This document shows positions 1 to 12,748 of a DNA stretch of 64,000 nt, piece by piece (position 1 is the first letter of the stretch; each line of letters begins with the position of its first letter). Under the pieces are notes generated by a model. The model ran no database searches. It was given only the letters and a program-made list of their open reading frames with translations, and was not told the DNA's origin. This DNA comes from Rhynochetos jubatus (lineage: Eukaryota > Chordata > Aves > Eurypygiformes > Rhynochetidae), in contig CM050648.1 of the NCBI GenBank assembly GCA_027574665.1, forward strand, positions 66,605,363-66,669,362, read 5' to 3'. Made by a program: the position numbers and the translations under genes.

Positions 1-632
1 CACTGGTAAATTAAGAAACATATCCAAATTAGCATACTTCTGCCCCCCGCAGTGATCTTTTCCATCTTGCTTCAACCTAATACCTTTGTAATGCTATTTT
101 TTATGATGTTGTTTGATGATCTGCCATCACACATACATTTCCATCCTCAATGTGTCTCCACAGTGCTTTAACTGGCTGTTCTTTCTTCTATATTGGTATA
201 TGCAAATGAAGAATATGAAAAAAAAGGTTGCTTTAAAACCTTGCTCACAGATTTATTGTAAGATTAGACCCCAGTGAAGACATTAAAGATATGTGTCTTC
301 AACCTACCTAACAAAGCTGAAGAACATCTCCATGTTGGCAGCAAGAATTTTGCATTTTGCTTTCATCTGCTGCACAAAGTTATGTGCCAGCTCAATGGTA
401 TTACTGCAGATAGAAAATTCCATAGTAAATTACTTTCTATCATTAGCTCTATAAATTTATGATGCAGGTGTTCTGTTCCACTTTCATTTGCAACAGGTCC
501 ACAAAATGAGAGGGGACTAATCAAAGCTGTTAGATCAAAATTCCTTTTCTGCAGAGAAGTAACCAGCACACAAAAATATGTAACGGGGAATATCCAGCTT
601 TTCACCTACCACAATCAGAACCATGGGGTGTT

Positions 633-762
633 TCATAGACTCATAGGATGGTTTGGTTTGGAAGGGACCTTAAAGCCCATCTAGTTCCAACCCCCCTGCC
701 ATGGGCAGGGACACCCTCCACTAGACCAGGTTGCTCAAAGCCTCATCCAGTCTGGCCTTGAA
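633..762 (-). mobile_element. CR1 LINE fragment, 3' end only
   Basis: About 130 bp matching the 3' untranslated end of an avian CR1 retrotransposon in minus orientation. The element's 3' end is at the low coordinate (tail repeats near CATAGACTCATAGGATGG), followed by the typical GGAAGGGACCTTAAAG, TGCCATGGGCAGGGACACC and CAGGTTGCTCAAAGCC blocks. Similarity stops after CTGGCCTTGAA. Severe 5' truncation is the normal outcome of CR1 target-primed insertion. The copy is moderately diverged. Confidence 0.9.
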
Positions 763-1000
763 TTATGTTTGGGTCCTATACCATTCCATAAGAGATTCTT
801 CACATACACACGAGCTAGGAACTCACACATTCAAGACTACCAGAAAGCAAGAGAGACTCTCTGCTTTGTGCCTCTTGGAAAAATACATGAACATCAAGTC
901 TTAGAAAAAGTAAAAAGGAAAAAATAAGGACTTCTTTAACCAGACATGTAGCCTCTGACCAGATATCAGAGCTGAAACATCAAGTGTCAAGGTGTTAAAT

Positions 1001-1070
1001 ACATACATATGTACGTACATATTAACACACACTCATTCATACATATATATGTACATCTATATGTAACATA
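1001..1070. repeat. AT/ACAT-rich simple sequence
   Basis: Imperfect ACATAC, ATAT and ACAC units over about 70 bp. Low-complexity intron sequence. Confidence 0.7.
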
Positions 1071-4000
1071 CTGAAATTAAATATTTAGAGAAGTTTTTTT
1101 TCCCCACAAAAATGTGCCTTTTGAAGTATCTAATTCTGTAGCACACATCAGAAAAGATTCTTCTACACTACTAAGAATTCCACAATATTTTATTTGATAA
1201 TGACAAAAGCAGGCACAGTTATTTTAAAATGTAAAGGTATTTCCATAAAATGAGGATTCTAGCCTTGTAAACCCTAACCTAATACAGTAATAGTAATAAA
1301 AGAACCCTCATCTGCTTTGAAAGATTCTCCAATCTCTAAAATTCTTACTCGGGTCACAGATGTGGTATGAGAACACAATAAAAATGTTGCAGAATGAAAC
1401 TGTTGAATAAAATGGCAAAGAAATCAGTTCACTTAAATCCAAAATATCATTTGAGATAACCAGGAGTCACTTATAATCAAAATAAGGAAACTGATACAAA
1501 GAAGATATGTATTAGACAAGAAATTACGTGAGAAAAATCAGGATGGCTAATACAGGTTTTCAAGAGCAAGTAGCTAAAAGACAACACCAAGTTTCTTTCA
1601 ATGTACCTGAAAAATCAAAAATTGGATCCATGACATTCATAGAGTTAAAGCAGGAAGTAAAGATGACAAAAGAATGAAGTCTCGGCATTTTCTGGTGGAA
1701 AGACTGTTGACAAAATTTCTATACCAGATCCTCCTTTTCAGGTAACAGAAATGAATTACTCCACCAAGATTCAGAAGATTTTGAATAAAATGATACAATA
1801 AATATTCATTATATAATGTATGCCCAGAGATAACACCGATGTTTAATTGCCAAAAATAAGCTAACCAAAAAATATAGTTGGACAAAAACTGACAAAAACA
1901 TATAGTCTTTTCATGCAAAATATTTTTAAGCCAGAGGGCTGGAGGGTGGTAAGTGCCGCTCCTAAATTTTAAAGGCTGTAAGGGACATGGTATAAGAACG
2001 ATGTCTAGGAATACATAGGAGCACTTATTCCAGCTGTGAGATGACTGCCCTCACACAGGGATGGGCTTCCACACGGACTTCATAAGCAGGGGTGTAGGAC
2101 AGGTAGGCAGCAGCTACAGGTGGCAGAACAACTCCTGCAAGGTGCAGTACTCTGGCTGCCTACTTAGCCTCTACAAAGAGGAAACAGCGTGTGCCCCACA
2201 GGCTACCACCAAAAAACCAAAAGGGCACTGTTTCCACATCTCCCTGGCACACAAACAGTGACAGCAGAAACACCAGCTCTCCCCTCCAGATCTCTGACTC
2301 TTCTCAGTTACCTTTGGCTACTATCACCTTCCCAAATTCTGCATGACATTCATCTTAGGCCTCATGCCACCCCCAACCACTAGGAACTCACTCCACTGCT
2401 TCCACATGATTAAGTTAATGAACATTCATATTAGATTCTTACCACAAACCATGAGATCTGGTCCTACTGGGGAGCCTTGAGCCGACTCTCCACAGGCATG
2501 TCAACACCAGCCTGGCGGTACCTAAACCGTAGCCACCTGCACTTAGGTCGTTGCCAATCTGTAATGGTTGCTCACCTGTAGGTACTGATCTGAAACCGTG
2601 CTGACCTAAGCCATGAGTTCACTGTCCTTTCACACAGTTTTATCACTGACCTGAAAGTGAGCACGAGGTAAGATTTGGTGAGCAAGATAGTCATGGGCAT
2701 GGCCAGGAGAAAGCACTACAGGAAGCACAGAAGGAAGGCAGGAACGCACTTCCCAGAGTACAGATGCAGCTGCTGGAGGTAAAAGAACAAAGACAGCTTG
2801 GGAAGTGTACTTTAGGGTGATTCAGGCCATTATAAAGCAAAAAGCGCTCAGATTTATTTTTATTTTAAGAATATATATGTCACTGAAGCATTGCTAACGC
2901 ATATTGGTTCCATTAACAATGGGCTTAACAGCTATTACAAGTTTCTTCTCTTTTCTTCAGGGAGAGAATATACAGCAGGATGTTTTAAAATAAAAATGCA
3001 TATACATAAACACATTCTGCTGGATATTGATGCTGGAGACAGGTAATTCAGAAAGAATCCTTGCTTTTTTAGGAGTGAGATTTGTGATAATCTGCAATTT
3101 TTGTAGAAAAGTTCACTCTAGTGTTTGTCAGATCCCAAAAAACCTTTTTCTCACTTACATATGACATATACATTTGAATTTTTAGAGTATGCTTATCAGA
3201 GAAGAAACAACTTTACCATCTAAAGTGAAACAATCTTTACATACATAAAATATAAGCGTCCAAAGATCTTGATTTACCACTGTATGGGAAACTCAAGCAG
3301 AGAATGGCCTAAGGCCATTTACTTGCAGTAAATATCCTGTGCTGGTACTAGCAGGTTTTCAAAATATCTATATTTGCACATCCAAATATATTGTATTGGT
3401 GTAAACAACTAAGACTGCATTGCTTTGCCAGGGTGGGACAAAGTCTTCAGGGTTTGGGTAGAAATATGTTGTAGCATTATTTATGGATGCTGCTCTGTAG
3501 GAGTGCTTAGCAACAGTGAAGACTCAGGAGAACTAAATACAGAAGTGAAATGACCTGTAGTGCACTGACATAAAAAGGATGGCTTTGGGCGTGGAGGTTC
3601 TTCTGCAGGCCCTCTCCCCAACATCCAAAGTCTGTTTTACTTGGGTTCCAGCACTCTGACATCTGCTTATTGCCTGTGTGTGTGCCTATGCTGTCTAGCT
3701 AGTTCACCCGGTGTCTCCCTGTGCACACTAGAAACAGAAGTGCTCCATGTGGCGCTTCGCCTCTAAGTAAAAGTGCTTCAGTGCCTATTAAGTTTGAGCA
3801 GCACTGAAGTGGTTGTAGTGCAAAGCCAAGGTACATCTTTTAGATGAGAGAGCATTACTCTGTGGTGAAGTACCGTGTAAAGATAATCTTGCAGGTGAAT
3901 AGATGGCTTGCTTCTTCCCATTGTCAGCAGGACTAATCCATCGCTGCTATTAATGTTTTTCGGTACAATGTCTTGGTCAGAACTCAGGACATTCCAGGTG

Positions 4001-6630
4001 AATGATACCGACCATAATCACTTATAATATGAGGTTTGCCTTCTCCATGAGATTGCTCATGACTTTGAAGTCATGAAACTCATGGTTTTAAAGGAGTACC
4101 AGCATACCCAGGGTGTGTCTTTTCATTATCAGCCTATTAAACATTTGAAGGAACAAGGAAATACTCTTCCCCCAAAGAAGCATTAATTACATTAGCCAAT
4201 TTGTTAGCCTAAACAGTTATTTTAACACAGAATTTGCTATCTTCAGAGGATTTTATTGGTCTCTATTGCAGCCTCAGCATATTCTTGGAGTAACTCATTA
4301 CGCTTCATTTCATCTGCATCAGCATCTGTTTCCTGACATAAACTTTAAAATCTGTCTTTCTCCGTACAGTGGTGTTTGCTTCCAGAAAACAACGGAGAGA
4401 TGTTACAGGGCTAGAAAGGGATGAGTAATGAATGTCCAGGCTAGAATGCAACGAGGAAGATTAATCAGTCCCTGGAGTCTGTTTTCTGGAAGTTTTTCTT
4501 AATCAGGCTTTGGCAGTTGATGGAAGGAGAGTTTTCTTGTCTTTCTTGCTTCTGATATTAAGAACAAATCAAATCACTGACAAAAGAGCCAAAAATGTTC
4601 CTGTCTGGATTATAATGCCTCTAAATCTTGACACTTAATATGCAGTTCAAGTAAAAATGTGTCCAGAGATCCCTCAGAGATTTATTTCTGAACGAACAAG
4701 GGAAAGCATGTGAGGAGATGAGCTTCTAAACCCTTGCAAACGTGGCACTGCTGAACGAATGCTGAAATATCCTAAAGTCAGGCACACTCCTATTTGGTAG
4801 TCAGTTCCTGAATGCCAAAAAAGCATCAGTATTGTCCTATAACAACTCTGCAGCTCTTTGCAGCCTTATAAAGGAGCATAAAATCGATGTTCACTTTGGC
4901 TCCGGCTTCAGACTTCAGAGGAATAAATCTGAGTGAATGTATCCTACGTATTTGAAGTTTGAAGCGACGGAGTGCCACTGGGTCTGTCACACGCTGGAGC
5001 CTCCTCAGTGACCGAACAAAACTGTCACAGTGCCTTCTCTGTGAACCAGCCAGGTATCACTGACACATCTGTTGCTTTTAATGGTGATTAGGTGGCGAAT
5101 CATTTACTGGTACTCTCACACTATACACAGCAATCTCAGTAGTGTTGCTACCAAAAGAGGTAACTGGCTGCTTTCAATCCATGCAGATGTAATGACTCTA
5201 CCGGTGTTAAATATCTGCCATTTGATTTCCTTTCCTCCAATAGCCTATTTCATTTAGGAATGGGGATTACACCTTGAAATCCCAAAGGGAGAACGATAGT
5301 CAATATTGCCAAATGTAGTGGAAAGGATGGGTCCTGTTGAGTATCTCTGGTAGCTGAGGCTTCAGGAAAGCTACAATAAAGTGTTTGCAAAGCAGCAGTA
5401 ACATGACAGAAGTGTGACTACATAACAGCAGTACAAGTAACAATAAATATGTATTAAAAAACACCCAAAACCAGTATCATGCTTCTATATTCCAGAGTAA
5501 TCTTCCACTCTTAGAATCATAATTCCATCTAAAATCAGTGTTCAACAGCAAAAGCAGGAAAATATGCAGACAAAAAATGTTGAGGTTAATTGAGTCTAAA
5601 TTTTTGTGAGGACAGTAACTGAGTGGGCCATATGACAACAAATGGAATTTGATTTCAGTAATGCTAAAGCTAATTTCACCTCAAAACAGTGGAACTTCTT
5701 ATACATTTTGTCAGGGTATTACTTAGTGCATGGAAGTGATCTGGGAATCACTTTGACAGTCAAGTTCAAAATTTTGTTTAGTGGTGTACAACAGTAAAAA
5801 AGAATACACTAACCATAAGGAACAGGATGAATAATAGATAAAACCATTACACCGATCTTCTACAATATACAGTATTAGTCATCCTAACTAAAAAAGATGC
5901 TTTAGAGTCTGTATGTCATAGGAAAAACAGCTTAATAAGATCAGGATTGTCTACCAAAGAGAGAAGAGGAAAATAAGGTTGTATAGTAAACACACATATG
6001 TATAGTAACGAACAGTACTGCAAAAGGAGATGTGGAAGATTCTGTTCTTTGTTTCCCTAGAAGAAAAATAACGTATGTTCAATGGGACTGAAAAGCAACA
6101 CTTCCAAAACTGAACAGGAAATTCTTCACACAGTGCTAATTAGCAATTTCACTTAACTGTGAAAAGTTAGCAAGAGTCAAAAGCAACTGACATTTATGGG
6201 AATAACAGAAGTATTCAAATAGTGAGCGTACGAAACTGTTATGAAATATAAAAACTGTACATTTGAAGTCACCACTCGCTACGAACCATGGATGAAAATT
6301 AAGGTATGACAGATGAACTCTCAGATACGCACTACCCGTTTCTAGCATCCACCTCTGAAAGTATTTATGCCATTATTGTTGCAATCAAGCAGCTGAACAA
6401 GGCAAATTACAAAGCTTATCAATGATAGTGGTTCCTACGTTCCTGAGGTTGGGAACTATCGTTTTTTGGGAAGTGAATAATGGAGCCAGAACTAAAATTG
6501 GAATTGCTTACTGAAGAGAAATAAATACTAGCAAGCCTCATTTTATTAAGTAGCTGAAGCAGCAGCCATTCATCCTGCCATTTTGGAACTGACCCTGCCC
6601 TGTTTCTTTATTTTTGCCAATTTGATACGT

Positions 6631-6725
6631 GTTTCCATGGGAACAGAAGCAGGACTAGCCACCAGCTGAGTCAATCTTAGCTGCTGGCTCCCAGTTCTCA
6701 CGTTTTGTTCCGTTGCCTTGGAAAC
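6631..6725. promoter_or_regulatory. Two RFX X-box-like motifs flanking an AP-1 site
   Basis: GTTTCCATGGGAAC (6631-6644) and GTTGCCTTGGAAAC (6712-6725) both fit the GTTNCC-NN-GGNAAC palindromic form of the RFX X-box. Between them is a consensus AP-1 site TGAGTCA (6667-6673). The cluster lies in a locally GC-richer, repeat-free part of the intron that continues to about 6.95 kb. Motif matches are seen directly; enhancer function is inference. Confidence 0.35.
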
Positions 6726-8699
6726 TGATCTCAAATGAGAAAGAGAAGTAAACCAGCTTTTGCTCTTTAATATTTACTCTTTCCTTGGACCTGCTCTAGA
6801 TCCTCTGGGCTGGCGGAAGGTTTACAGCTGACTCTAATGGCCATCCGTTTTCCTCCTCTCTGGATCGTCTGCCGGCCACCGGTGGGCCCCAGCAGATGCA
6901 AGTAAGAGTTCTCAGTTTCAGCTATTGCTGGCGGGCCGCCTGCTGTGAGCTACAATGGCAGGGTTTGAAAGCAGGCTACAGATTTCAGGAGACATTTGGC
7001 TCCCACAGTCTGTAATATTTCAAATTGGAAGGAAAGAAATTAAATTTATTTAAAAAATAGTAGGGGAAACAGATGGGCGTAATGATATTTAGAGAACAAA
7101 TTGACTAACAAGCTCTGACCTGCATTAGGCTGAACACCCCCAGAAACTATTTTAGCCAATTATATTCTTCATTTCATAATGTATGTTTGACAAAGTTCTC
7201 TCTGATCGAGCTGTTAGCTGACTGAAGAGCCCAACAGCACAATGTAAACAACACCCCCTAAACACATCTGTTTCTGCATATATACATATACACAAAGGGA
7301 AAAGAACATGATCTGATTGTTTCAAAACAGCAAAGAATCTGCATAAATCTACTTGAGCACAGACGTCTTTACCAATTCCAGACCTATGTTACTCCCACAT
7401 TTTTATCATGTGTATACACACACATGCACACCCTCCTCTGTATATAACTTTGGGTCAGAGTATTTTCCCCTCATGATCATTGACAAATATAAAAGTAAAA
7501 AAAATAATTTAAAATTAAAAAAAAAATTAAAGGATATTAAAGAATATGAAAGAACTTAGGAAAAATGTGCAGGCAACTAATCTAGGATTTAAGCAAAATT
7601 TTCTATGAAAATGATACTATATCTACATCCGTGCAGGTGAATCCCAATTTTCACATTCTTGTGTTTAAAAATGTAGAGACACATCAATTTCACAAGACAA
7701 AAGGCTGTCCTAAAGAAGAGTTTTACATTTGGTGGCCTCTGCCATTAGTTAGCAAGTCTAATTATTAGGGTACAGCATCATGCTCACCTTGGACATGCTC
7801 TTACCCTTCCTTTTCTTTCACACCTAATACATGAACGCCTTCCTCAGTTTTCTTTACATGACATCTCAGTTATGTTCACACACTTCTCACCTGTGGCCTC
7901 GCATTACTACTGTGAGTAACATCTAGAAACAAATATTTAGTTGAATTCACATACAATCCAAATAATATCTCTGGAATATCCATTTTGCTACACTAGGAGC
8001 AATCTCACAGAAAAGACATTCAGATACCCAGGAACAACATTTATTCCACTACTCTTGTTGCATACGTATCCATCTACCGAGGATATACTCCACGTATCTG
8101 GATGCCCACAGAGTTGTGTCAAGTCAGCTAACATGGTCATTTTGTTCTGGGTTAGTTATTTGAATGAAAAACTTAAGTGGTTGTAATTGTTTAAAGTCAG
8201 GATTATTCTGCTTATTTGAAGAGATGTCAGACATACTGAATTTGCCTAGTCTATTTATGGGTTTCCTCCCGCTGAATTTAAACCAAAACATAAAATCCCA
8301 TCTTCCTCTACATTAGTAAAACAATGCATAGCAAATGAGATGATAATCTTTAGGTTTGCTGCTGCAGTTGCAATTAGGAAAGACCATTTCACTTTATGCT
8401 GATCTTCACAATGTACCTCCAGAATTCTTCACAATCAGTCATTACTTTTATTTCCTGGAATAAGTTACTATAACCACTAAAATTTTGTCATGTCATCACT
8501 GAGGACTTCTTCCACTGAACAACACAGGTTCCAGCACAGATACTGGGACTTGTCCTGAAGGACCCTACAGGCTATGTTCCTCCTTCCTGGAAAATGAACT
8601 TTTATTTATTCCTTAATTCTGATTCTTTGTTCTAAAGAATTTTATATCTGTTTGAAGGCTTTTCGCTTATTCCATGGGTATTTAATTTTCATGAGAGCC

Positions 8700-9350
8700 T
8701 TTGATGAATGAAATTGCTGAATCCTTTCTGGAGACCTAGCAGGCTGTGTCAGCTCCTGTTCACATGCCTGCTGGCTTTTTGAAAGGACTTCACTGAGTTT
8801 TGAATTATTTGTTCCTTCACAAGTGCCATGTCAACTTTTCCTAAAAGTATCATATTTATTTCTAATTCCAGTCCTGATTATAATTTTTATAAGTTTGCCT
8901 GCTACAGACATTAACTTATAAGTTTGAGGTTTCCACTCTGTCTTGGAAACATGGCAAGACATTTGCAACTTTTTGCTCAGATATCAAAGCAGTTCTGAGC
9001 TAATGATTACATACTGCTGCCAGTAGTTTGGCTATTATTCTTCTGAATTGCTTTAGAAAGCCTGGGAGAATATAATCTGTTTCTAGTGATTTATTTCTGA
9101 TTGCTTTTCTCTATTCCTACCAGCAACTCCAGTCACTCCTCAGCGAGTTCATCAGGAGGGTTCTAGCATAGCAATCTCCACAAACTCTGCCACAAAGAAT
9201 TTTGCTGAAAAAAGTGGCAAAGCTATCATTTAATCATTCTACACAGCCTTGTTTTCTGCATGTAATGATCTTATATTCTGATCAAATATTGTCCCCAAGG
9301 ATTCCCTGGCAAACTTCCTGGTACCAATATTTAGAGATAGATTTTTAAAT
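8700..9350 (-). mobile_element. Old LINE remnant, CR1-like
   Basis: Minus-strand translation gives decayed pieces of a non-LTR reverse transcriptase in the right order. First is NKSLETDYILP near 9065-9100, resembling the NKSPGPDG block. Some 180 bp further is KLMSVAGKLIKIII near 8880-8925, resembling the block that follows NYRPVSLTS. Frames shift and stops interrupt throughout, so this is an ancient insertion, and its borders and exact family (CR1, L3 or similar) cannot be set by eye. Confidence 0.45.
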
Positions 9351-9354
9351 TTTA

Positions 9355-9373
9355 TTTTTTTTTTTTTTTTTTT
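9355..9373. repeat. Poly-T tract (19 T)
   Basis: An uninterrupted run of 19 T beside the old LINE remnant, in a longer T-rich stretch. Confidence 0.9.
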
Positions 9374-12300
9374 GCCTTTTGCAAGATTTTTTTTCAGACT
9401 GCTTTATTGTGTTCTACATTTAACTTACCAGATTTAGGATTCTTTTTATTTTCCTCATTTGAATAGAGCTTTGGTTTTTCAAGGGATGTCTTCCTGCTGT
9501 TTCACCATGCTGGGTGTCTTCTTTTTCCAGTCTTACTTGTTGCGTGGCATGCATTTACTCTGCATCTCCAATATGATATTCTTAATACTCTCTTGGTCAC
9601 CTGCAAAGATTTAACCCTCTACAGTGTCCTCTTTAGTGTGTCTTTAAGTGGCTTCCTCAGTTTTATGCTGTTCCCCTTTCTGAAGTTGAGTGCTACCCTA
9701 CTGATCCTTTTTGTTGCTGCTTCAAAGCTATCAAAGCTAATGACGATGTATTTGCAGCTACAGAAAAGTCCTTCAGATATCAACACTCCGAAACACATTC
9801 TGTATGCTGTTCAGAATGAAATCAAGGGTTAATTCTCTCTTTGTAGATTCTCTAGTCTGCAGTCACTGCTCCTAAATGGATTAGTCTGAGCTGCACGTGT
9901 CCAGTTTACACGGACTTTTTTTCCTCTTGCAATATTTATGACTCTCTCAAAATAGCAGTCAAAGCTGACTTTCCAGGTTTTTTGTTAGTAATATGTGTCC
10001 AATAGCACAGTTATACACTTGGAATGCATAAGAACTCTGCCTCATTCGCTGAAATGATTAATTTGTTAATCTGATTTTACTCCAGGTTTTCTTTAACAGA
10101 CTATGGCACTACTGTGCCACTGGCATGGCCTACTCAATCTTTCCTGCGCTCTGGTATTTTAATTATCAGTGTCCCCATATAAAGTTCGGCATTCTTAGTT
10201 TCCACATTTTATTTCTACATCAGTGCTAGAAGCCCAAATAGGATATCACATTGGTCTGGTTTTCTCTTCTGTATTTTCTAAAATGGCACTTTGTTTTTGT
10301 TTGGGTTTTTTTCCCCCCTCTATTTCATGTTTATTACAATCCCAGGACAATTCAGTGTGAAACTTCAAATACTCATATTCCAGATCCCAGAATGGAGTCT
10401 ATTTTAAAATATTGATAGCGTTAGCATATGGTTGCATCACAGAGATGACTACATAACTGGTACTAAGACATCATGGAATGAAAAGGTTGCTGCCCTGGGT
10501 AAACAGGTTTTAAAATTCTACAAGAAATATTGGCATCCAGTATGCAAAATATTACTTTTCTTCAGCCTAACACACCTTGGGAGCTATAAAATCCAGTCCA
10601 TTTTCCCTAGTACACAAGTTCTTGTTTATTAAACACTATTATTGGTCACCTTCCAAGGCCACTGATTCAATCTGTGTCACAGATATTTGTGTTAGGAGAA
10701 GACAAATCAGTCAGATTTCAAGCTAAAAGAGTTACTACACCACTGTATTACAAGGGAGAGGTGAGTCTCAGTGCATGTCTATACACAGGCTAACTGAACT
10801 GTAGTAGGTATGTAACAGAATTTTGATATCCCACAAGGAGAACAGATTCCACTTTGTACAAGGATTTTGGTATTTCAGACTGTGGTTTCATTCCAACACA
10901 GGTGTATCAGTGAGCAACTGAAATCAGAGCAAGCTGGTTTCATATGTATTTTTGTCTGTCTAATTAAGTGCGAACCTCCCTTGTAGCAGGCCATTTATAA
11001 TGTTTGTCTTTAGACAGGGGTGTAAACTCACTCTGTGACCCTCTTCTGAGGGAAAGGGGAACTACCAGAACCTCTCCTCCCCACGGCTGGCTGTTTCCAA
11101 CAAATCTGTAGCAGTGCTACGCCCTTAAGCGCTGCATCTGCTGTCAGGCTTGACTGAAATGGGCAAACAAAGTTTGTTAGGCAGTAGGGAAAAACCCACT
11201 GGGCACCCTTGCCCATAAAAACTGACTTCTTAAGAAACCAGGACAAAATCCAGACAGTTGGAAAAAAGCGGTAGAGCCTTGCCTCCGGGACAAAGCTCTT
11301 CCACAGCCACGTACACAGCAGGACTGCAATTCCCCATGGCCTGTCAAACCCGAGAACCCAGAGGGAGGGATGGCACTCCAGTTAACGTGACAGGGAGAAA
11401 CTTAGTCTGGCGGGAACCTAGTTGAGATCAGATTATATCTGCAGAGCACTTTGATTATGACTAAAAAGGTGAATTACAAAGGAAATAGCAAATTCCAGGT
11501 TCATCCTAGGAAGAAGCTAGTGAGAAAAACCATGATTGGTCTGTTCATTGCTCTGAAACATTAGCAAAAGAAGAAATATTGCAGCTGATGCAACAAGAAA
11601 ACAGATGAATAGAAGTAACATTGTGGATTAATTCCCATTTTTTACATTGCTGCTTGAAGCTGAGAAGCATTTTGTGTCAGAAAATGCTTTTGTGTTATGT
11701 GAGGATCAAGCCTTCAGTACTCTGCATGCAGTGTATTCTATCGGAGATCAGCATACAGCTATGAAAATTTTAAAGTGGTCCCTGGCTTTATTTGTAACCT
11801 ATTTGCTTTTATCCAATGATTTATTCCAACAGCTGCCCTACTGATGGTTGGAGGAGCTGGATGTTTTAGGGCTCAGTCATTAAAACTCTTACCATGATCT
11901 CTTACATCAGCCAGAGATGTGCTTTTCATAGGGAAACCTGACATCTAGGGTCAGGATGCCAGAGACCAGTCTGAAATTTGACAGGCCCAACATCCCATCT
12001 GATTTCTTCCTTCTGTCAGGGGCAGAGAGTTACCACAAGCGCCTTCACCTCCCTTTGAATTTTTAGATGTTGACTGCTCATCCTTGGCTTCTGAGGCATG
12101 GATAGCTTGACTTTACAAAAAACTCTGGAAGAAGGAGTCTGGATCTTTTTAAAAGTGCTTGATAATTTGCTAGTGTCGGTATTCAAATGAACAATTTTGT
12201 GAATAATGCCAAACAGCAAAGGACACCGTCAGTTTTTAGGGTCCTTGTCTTGGTTACTTTGATTGACATGTTTATGAAGACACAGTTAACAGAAGACCAC

Positions 12301-12650
12301 CCGATAGCAGCCAAATGCAGAACTTTCACATAGGAAGCCAATGAGCATTCATAGTCAAAACAGCACTTAAATGGTTCATCAGCTAGAATGACTGGTTGTG
12401 TACATAACCTAGGACCTTATATTTAGTTTAGTCTCTATCACTTGGATCAGCTTTAACTGAGACAAAATATTCCTTTAAAATTATTTCATAGAAGCAAGTG
12501 GGACAAGGAATATACGTGACACAGTATTCCTGACATAAAACAGAATCTTGCCACCAGTAGTGTTTACTATGTGCTAAGTTTTTTTCAAACACACAAAAGA
12601 TAATGCTCAGGCAAGCACAACTAAAGCATCCACCACTGAAGAATTCATTT

Positions 12651-12748
12651 TAAAAAATATAAAATTAAAAAGCAAACTAAAACAATAATATTAAAAAAAA
12701 AAAAAAAAAAAACCAACCCAAAAAAACAAAACAACAACCCAACAAAAT
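12651..12748. repeat. A-rich low-complexity tract
   Basis: A-rich sequence with a run of 20 A at 12693-12712, followed by CAA/CCAA units. I see no SINE or processed-mRNA body attached upstream on the plus strand. Confidence 0.75.

Noticed and set aside
11028-11400. GC-richer stretch with CCCATAAAAAC, considered as an LTR
   Set aside because: I could not find matching LTR ends, a target duplication or a known LTR block.
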